Source of the DNA: Citrobacter sp.
Lineage (GTDB): Bacteria; Pseudomonadota; Gammaproteobacteria; Enterobacterales; Enterobacteriaceae
NCBI GenBank assembly: GCA_019415335.1
Contig: DXKH01000140.1
Location: forward strand, 1-14,734
DNA length: 14,734 nt
Direction: 5' to 3'
Under the pieces are notes generated by a model that saw nothing but the letters and a program-made list of their open reading frames with translations, was not told the origin of the DNA and made no database searches. A program made the translations under genes and the position numbers. Positions 10,015 through 14,734 of this stretch are shown in pieces (the first letter of the stretch is position 1; the number at the start of each line of letters is the position of its first letter).

Positions 10015-11376
10015 TCAGAAGAACAGTGACGGATCGCCCGCCCGTTTGGTCAGGCGACCGTTTGCCATAATGCCCATGCTTTCCAGCCAGCGTTCAAACT
10101 CCGGTGACGGGCGCAGATTCAGTAACTGACGCACAGTGGCAGTGTCGTGGAATGCGGTGGTCTGATAGTTGAGCATGATGTCATCACCCAGCGGCATCCC
10201 CATGATGTAGTTGCAGCCTGCGGTGGCGAGCAGGATCATCAGGTTTTCGTTGAGGTTCTGGTCAGCGTCAGCGTGGTTGGTGTAGCAGCAGTCACAGCCC
10301 ATAGAGATGCCGCTCAGCTTGCCCATAAAGTGATCTTCTAAGCCCGCGCGGATAATCTGGCGGTCGTTGTAGAGATACTCCGGCCCAATAAAACCGACCA
10401 CGGTGTTGACGATAAACGGATCGTAATGACGCGCCAGCCCATAGTTACGCGCTTCCATCGTCACCTGGTCAGCGCCGAAGTTAGCGCCAGCGGACAGCGC
10501 CGAACCTTGTCCGGTTTCGAAGTAGAGGCAGTTTTCCCCGGCGATACGGTTAAACTCTGCACCCACTGCGCGCGCTTCGTCGAGCATCGCCAGCTCCACG
10601 CCAAACTCTTTCAGCCCTTTTTCGCTGCCGCAAATACTCTGGAAAATCAGCCCGCCCGGTGCGCCGCGACGAATCGCTTCGATCTGGGTGGTGACGTGCG
10701 CCAGTACGCAGCCCTGAGTTGGGATGTTGAATTTGTCGATCACGCCGTAGATGGTGTCCAGCACGCGGCTTAAGTTTTCCACGTCGTCCGTCACCGGGTT
10801 GACGCCGATCACCGCATCGCCCACCCCGAAGGAAAGCCCTTCGTAGATTTGCGCAGCGATACTTTGCACGTCGTCACGGGTGTCATTTGGCTGCAAACGG
10901 GCGCTGAAGGTGCCCGGAATACCAATAGTTGTATTGGCCTTTTTGATTACCGGCATTTTCTTCGCGCCGTAGATCAGGTCCGCGTTAGAACTGATCTTCG
11001 CCACCGCCGCGACCACTTCCGAGGTCAACCCTTTGCGAGTAAAGGCAATGTCGTCAACGCTGGTTTCGTCGCTCAGGACATACTCACGCAGTTCGCTGAT
11101 GCTCCAGTTTTTAATCTGGTTGTAGGCCGTTTCGTTAACATCGTCCTGAATCAGCCGCGTCACGCAGTCATCTTCATAGGCAATCACCGGATTATTGCGG
11201 ATGTCCGCTACGGTCATTTCCGACAACACCTGCTTTGCCGCCACGCGCTCCTGTGAGCTTGCCGCAGCAACGCCCGCCAGCACATCCCCCGAACGCAGTT
11301 CGTTGGCTTTAGCCAGCACCTCTTTTACATCCTTAAACTGATATACATTGCCGAACAATGTGGTCTTTAGTTTCAT
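10015..11376 (-). CDS. eutB: Ethanolamine ammonia-lyase large (catalytic) subunit
   Basis: The 453-residue catalytic subunit of ethanolamine ammonia-lyase, a TIM-barrel radical enzyme in which homolysis of the Co-C bond of adenosylcobalamin starts the 1,2-migration of the amine. Residues known from the E. coli enzyme structure are present: Arg160 (FSAR), Asn193 (GVN), Glu287 (LYFETGQ) and Asp362 (GCDCC), which hold ethanolamine in the barrel. The full length is conserved with no break. The ribosome binding site GAGGGAA precedes the ATG. The eutA stop lies 11 bp upstream. In K-12 the CPZ-55 prophage lies between these two genes; here the junction is intact. It is followed by eutC and depends on EutA for release of damaged cobalamin. 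Confidence 0.98.
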   Translation of the reverse strand: MKLKTTLFGNVYQFKDVKEVLAKANELRSGDVLAGVAAASSQERVAAKQVLSEMTVADIRNNPVIAYEDDCVTRLIQDDVNETAYNQIKNWSISELREYVLSDETSVDDIAFTRKGLTSEVVAAVAKISSNADLIYGAKKMPVIKKANTTIGIPGTFSARLQPNDTRDDVQSIAAQIYEGLSFGVGDAVIGVNPVTDDVENLSRVLDTIYGVIDKFNIPTQGCVLAHVTTQIEAIRRGAPGGLIFQSICGSEKGLKEFGVELAMLDEARAVGAEFNRIAGENCLYFETGQGSALSAGANFGADQVTMEARNYGLARHYDPFIVNTVVGFIGPEYLYNDRQIIRAGLEDHFMGKLSGISMGCDCCYTNHADADQNLNENLMILLATAGCNYIMGMPLGDDIMLNYQTTAFHDTATVRQLLNLRPSPEFERWLESMGIMANGRLTKRAGDPSLFF

Positions 11377-11387
11377 AAGTCGTTCCC

Positions 11388-12791
11388 TCAGGAAGGAAAT
11401 GCGAGTGATTTCACCGTCACCGGCACAACCGATCCGCCAAAAAGAGGCGTACCAATGTCGATATAGTCCCCCGCGCGGACAATCACTTCGTCAATGACTG
11501 CCAACGGGAGTTGTTGTAGCTGTGGGCGCAACAACATGCCCAGAGCTTTACCAAAGTCCTGCCCGGCCACCACCAGCAGGGGATGCGGATTCGGAAAACG
11601 CGCGACGAAATCGACCAACGCGTTGATGACCGTCAGTACCGCGGCGTAACGCACAGGCAGCGAGGCGGGAAGCGCCAGCACGTACGCATCAGTTTTGGGA
11701 TCAAGATCCAGTTGAATCAGCGCCTGTTGCCAGGCACTCACCAGATCCTTTTCATCAATTGGGATCGCCACCGGCAAGTTGCGCAGCGGCAGTTGTACGC
11801 CCTCCAGCCAGATTGTGCTGCCAGAGAGCGAAAGGGTATGTGCACCCGCGCCAATCACCGTGGCGCGCACGGTTTGCGCCGGAAACTGCACGTTCATCTC
11901 ACGCAGGCGCGGATGGTCATGCAGCGCCGTTGCCAGAAGCGGGCCAATATCGGCAAAACAGAACGGGTCGGCGGGCTGGTGGCGATAACATTCGCCCACG
12001 CCGCCAGAAAGCGTAATGATTTCGGGCGTAACACCTGCGGGCAGCAAACCGGTTTGCATTAATGCCTGCGCGAGCGGCGAAAGCGTTCCGTCAATCACTT
12101 CGACAATCAGCTCTGCCATCCGCCGGGTAACCTGCACCAGCTGCGCGCCGGTCAGCGAACGGGCGTCGGTGCCTGCGCCGAAGCACTCATCCACAATCAT
12201 CTGCCCCGGTTTATGAGCGTAAACCACGCGCCCCTGGCTGTCGGTTTCCAGCAGGCGACCGCCGACATTGAGGCAGGCGGTGCCGCTGATTTTTCCGGCA
12301 TCGAACAGGGCGTAGTTCGCGGTACCACCGCCGATGTCGATATTCAGTACCCGACACAGCCGTTGTTCAGAAAGGGTTTGCGCCCCGGCACCGTGACCGG
12401 CGATCACGGATTCGAGATGCGGTCCAGCGCTGGCGACGACAAAATCGCCCAGCGACCGGGAGAGCGCCATCACCGCCGGGCGAGCGTTGCGGGTTTTCGC
12501 GCTTTCACCGGTGATGATGATGGCACCAGAATCAACGCTTTCCGGCGCAATGCCCGCAGCCTGATATTGCTCGAGGATTAAGGTTTTCAGTTCCGCTTCT
12601 TTTAAACCACCCTGTTTATCGACAGGGGTAAAGAACACCGGGCTTTGCCAGCTAATTTCGCGTTTGATGAATTCGTAGCGCGGCACCTGCGACACCGCCG
12701 CACGGTTAACCAGCTCCAGGTGGGAGAAAATCACCTGGGTGGTGGTGGTGCCGATATCGATACCGACGCTCAGTAGCTGGCGAGTGTTCAC
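11388..12791 (-). CDS. eutA: Ethanolamine ammonia-lyase reactivating factor
   Basis: A 467-residue ATP-dependent reactivase that removes inactivated cobalamin from EutBC so that fresh adenosylcobalamin can bind. It has the actin/Hsp70/sugar-kinase fold: phosphate-1 loop G10-I-D-I-G-T-T16 and a second nucleotide loop N150-I-D-I-G-G-G156, plus the LSGGVGECY motif near residue 281. The start is a GTG at 12791 overlapping the eutH stop by 4 bases (GTGA), so it is translated by coupling rather than from a strong site. No frameshift or insertion is visible, and the gene is full length. Compared with K-12 EutA as I remember it there are many substitutions (for example in residues 180-260 and 345-410), more than in EutB or EutC. 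Confidence 0.96.
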   Translation of the reverse strand: MNTRQLLSVGIDIGTTTTQVIFSHLELVNRAAVSQVPRYEFIKREISWQSPVFFTPVDKQGGLKEAELKTLILEQYQAAGIAPESVDSGAIIITGESAKTRNARPAVMALSRSLGDFVVASAGPHLESVIAGHGAGAQTLSEQRLCRVLNIDIGGGTANYALFDAGKISGTACLNVGGRLLETDSQGRVVYAHKPGQMIVDECFGAGTDARSLTGAQLVQVTRRMAELIVEVIDGTLSPLAQALMQTGLLPAGVTPEIITLSGGVGECYRHQPADPFCFADIGPLLATALHDHPRLREMNVQFPAQTVRATVIGAGAHTLSLSGSTIWLEGVQLPLRNLPVAIPIDEKDLVSAWQQALIQLDLDPKTDAYVLALPASLPVRYAAVLTVINALVDFVARFPNPHPLLVVAGQDFGKALGMLLRPQLQQLPLAVIDEVIVRAGDYIDIGTPLFGGSVVPVTVKSLAFPS

Positions 12792-14014
12792 GATTGCGCC
12801 TCCGCTTCGGTTTTAGCCGCGCTCGCGTCTTCTTTAGGTACCAGCATCATCGCCACGCCAATCGCCGTTACGCCGCCGATCAACTTGCCGACAATCATCG
12901 GGAAGATCATGGCGTTCATGTTGGCAGCGGCGAAGCCTAAGTGGTCGCCCAGGGCGAAAGCAGCGGAAACGGCGAAGGCACAGTTGATGACTTTGCCGCG
13001 GGTATCCATCTGCTTCATCATGCCAAACATCGGGATGTTGTTGGCAAGCGTTGCCACCATGCCGGCTGCCGCGATGTTGTTCATATTCAGCACCTTACCG
13101 ACGCTCATCAGCGGTTTTTCAAACCAGCGAGTCAGCAGCAGCACCATCGGATACGCCCCCAGCAGCACGCAGGAGATAGAACCGATAACTTCAATGGCGC
13201 GCATCACTTCACCGGGTTTGTCGCCTGGAGCCATGAAGATCGGATCCAGACCGGGGATCAGTTCCCAACCGAGCAGGAATTTCACTACCGCAGCGGCAAG
13301 ACCGAGGGTGATCAATGCAACGAGGAATTTGGCGAAGATCTGGAAGCCGTTGATCATTTTTTCCGGGATGAATTTCAGCCCCAGCGCCACCAGCACCGCA
13401 ACGATAAGTACCGGGATCATGTTCATCAGGATCAGCGCAAAGGTGAATTCCACCGGCTGACCGTTGATCTGCACACCGGAGTACATAGCAACCAGACCAC
13501 CAGCAATACAGCCAATCGGAATGGTCACAATGCCCGCCAGCACGCCGAGCGCCAGATAACGACGGTCAGAAGGTTCGATAATGCCGAGCGCCACCGGAAT
13601 GGAAAACACAATCGTTGGCCCCATCATCGACCCGAGAATTAACCCAGAGTATAGCCACGCTGCTACGTCGCCGCCCGCCAGCTCTTTGGCGAGGAAGAAG
13701 CCGCCCATATCGCACGCCAGCAGTGTTCCGGCGAACATTGACGGGTTTGCGCCGAGCATTTCGTAAACCGGGATAATCACCGGTCCGAGTACGTGGGCCA
13801 GAACAGGTGCCAGCGCGGTCATACCAACCATCGCCAGGCCCAGTGCGCCCATCGCCATAAAGCCTTCTTCAAACTGCCCGCCGGATCCTTCGATACTTTT
13901 ACCGAACTTACCGAGGAAACGAGCAGAACCGCCGAACTGCGACAGGATCCTGTCTACGGCAGCTATCAGCATAAAGAACATCATGATGTACATGATGATT
14001 TCGTTAATTCCCAT
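12788..14014 (-). CDS. eutH: Ethanolamine permease/facilitator EutH
   Basis: A 408-residue polytopic inner-membrane protein with about ten or eleven hydrophobic segments, from residue 5 (IIMYIMMFFMLIAAVD) to a last span near 375-392, followed by a short charged, Ala/Glu-rich cytoplasmic tail. In Salmonella EutH is needed for ethanolamine uptake when the uncharged form is scarce, at low pH or low concentration. Conserved features include the Gly/Met-rich spans near 50-60, DMGGFF (about 103-108) and NNIPMFGMMKQMDTRGKVIN (about 326-345). A ribosome binding site GGGAGTAA lies 6 bases before the ATG. It is separated from eutG by a REP pair, and its stop overlaps the eutA start by 4 bases. Confidence 0.96.
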   Translation of the reverse strand: MGINEIIMYIMMFFMLIAAVDRILSQFGGSARFLGKFGKSIEGSGGQFEEGFMAMGALGLAMVGMTALAPVLAHVLGPVIIPVYEMLGANPSMFAGTLLACDMGGFFLAKELAGGDVAAWLYSGLILGSMMGPTIVFSIPVALGIIEPSDRRYLALGVLAGIVTIPIGCIAGGLVAMYSGVQINGQPVEFTFALILMNMIPVLIVAVLVALGLKFIPEKMINGFQIFAKFLVALITLGLAAAVVKFLLGWELIPGLDPIFMAPGDKPGEVMRAIEVIGSISCVLLGAYPMVLLLTRWFEKPLMSVGKVLNMNNIAAAGMVATLANNIPMFGMMKQMDTRGKVINCAFAVSAAFALGDHLGFAAANMNAMIFPMIVGKLIGGVTAIGVAMMLVPKEDASAAKTEAEAQS

Positions 14015-14044
14015 CGCCTTTACTCCCTGTTAGTTGTTATTTAT

Positions 14045-14128
<84 letters not shown>

Positions 14129-14130
14129 AT

Positions 14131-14734
14131 TTATTGCGCCGCTGCGTACAGGCCGACAATCTGCTCCAGGCTGGCGGTACGCGGGTTGCTGCGCAGACAA
14201 ATATCTTCCAGCGCGGCCTGCGCCCATGCGCCGTAATGCGCAGATGTCGCACCAACATCGCCCAGTCGTTTACCAATCCCAACTTCAGCAATCAGCTCAC
14301 TTACCGCGTTAATAGCGTCACGATCGTCGGATTTTTTAGTTCGCAGCGCCCGACCAATCTGACTAAACCGATCACGACAAACCATCCGGTTAAATTCCAT
14401 CACCGTTGGCAACAACATGGCGTTCGCCAGACCGTGCGGAATATGCAGCGCCGCCCCTGGCTGATGCGCCATCGCGTGGCATAACCCAAGCCCGGCGCTG
14501 GAAAACGCCATTCCCGCCATACATGAAGCCAGCAACATGCTCTCGCGCGCGGCAAGGTCATGGCCGTAGCCCACCGCTTTCGGCAGTGATTTGCCAATCA
14601 TCGCAATGGCACCAATCGCCAGGCTGTCGGTAAACGGTGTAGCGTTCAGCGCGCTGTACGCTTCAATGGCATGGGTTAACGCATCAATGCCAGTCATCGC
14701 CGTGACATGCGACGGCACGCCTTCGGTCAGCGCG
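14131..14734 (-). CDS. eutG: Iron-dependent alcohol dehydrogenase EutG, C-terminal half
   Basis: The C-terminal 200 residues of EutG, a group III (iron-type) alcohol dehydrogenase that reduces acetaldehyde from ethanolamine to ethanol, recycling NADH inside the microcompartment. The gene runs off the right edge, so about half of the usual 395 residues, with the NAD-binding domain, is missing. The visible part is the helical metal-binding domain. The motif GIDALTHAIEAY gives an Asp-x3-His metal pair. The stretch from GLCHAMAHQPGAAL to IPHGLANAML supplies the remaining conserved histidines. The TAA stop abuts a REP pair. A GTG at 14718 is internal Val, not a start. Identity follows from motifs and from its place before eutH. 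Confidence 0.94.
   Translation of the reverse strand, partial: ALTEGVPSHVTAMTGIDALTHAIEAYSALNATPFTDSLAIGAIAMIGKSLPKAVGYGHDLAARESMLLASCMAGMAFSSAGLGLCHAMAHQPGAALHIPHGLANAMLLPTVMEFNRMVCRDRFSQIGRALRTKKSDDRDAINAVSELIAEVGIGKRLGDVGATSAHYGAWAQAALEDICLRSNPRTASLEQIVGLYAAAQ

Noticed and set aside
12941..13642. A 233-codon open frame opposite eutH, and further long antisense frames opposite eutA and eutB
   Set aside because: They are biased His/Gln/Arg-rich compositions typical of the complement of membrane or enzyme genes, with no start signals. The sense genes are clearly real.

Overview
The window is ordinary chromosomal backbone of an Escherichia coli-type enterobacterium. Gene order and protein sequences match the K-12 stretch murP-yfeW-yfeX-yfeY-yfeZ-ypeA-amiA-hemF-eutRKLCBAHG. 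Several proteins, notably EutA and HemF, differ from the K-12 versions as I remember them, and the K-12 prophage that splits eutB from eutA is absent. A non-K-12 E. coli, a Shigella or a close Escherichia relative therefore fits best. The identification rests on recalled protein sequences and motifs; no search was run.

Left part (1-5050). The C-terminal two thirds of the N-acetylmuramate PTS permease murP is followed 4 bp later by yfeW, a penicillin-binding protein of the beta-lactamase fold; both belong to cell-wall sugar and peptide metabolism. A two-way terminator separates them from a leftward group: yfeX (DyP-type haem peroxidase), yfeY (lipoprotein behind a good sigma-E promoter match), yfeZ (membrane protein) and ypeA (GNAT acetyltransferase). 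ypeA and yfeZ overlap and are probably co-transcribed.

Middle part (5049-6821). Divergent from ypeA, amiA (Tat-exported zinc amidase for daughter-cell separation) and hemF (oxygen-dependent coproporphyrinogen III oxidase) form a two-gene unit with 3 bp between them. hemF converges on eutR with only 5 bp between stop codons.

Right part (6827-14734). This is the promoter-distal half of the leftward ethanolamine utilisation operon: eutG (partial), eutH, eutA, eutB, eutC, eutL, eutK and eutR. EutH admits ethanolamine. EutBC, using adenosylcobalamin, cleaves it to acetaldehyde and ammonia inside a protein-shelled microcompartment, of which EutL and EutK are shell parts. EutA reactivates the lyase, EutG reduces acetaldehyde to ethanol, and EutR activates the operon when ethanolamine and B12 are both present. 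A REP pair lies between eutG and eutH, and a strong hairpin between eutK and eutR.

I found no RNA gene, insertion sequence, CRISPR array or attachment site. No stretch longer than 300 bases lacks a gene; the longest gap is the 213 bp between ypeA and amiA. I see no previously undescribed system. The points worth a second look are small regulatory structures at gene junctions and the uninterrupted eutB-eutA junction.
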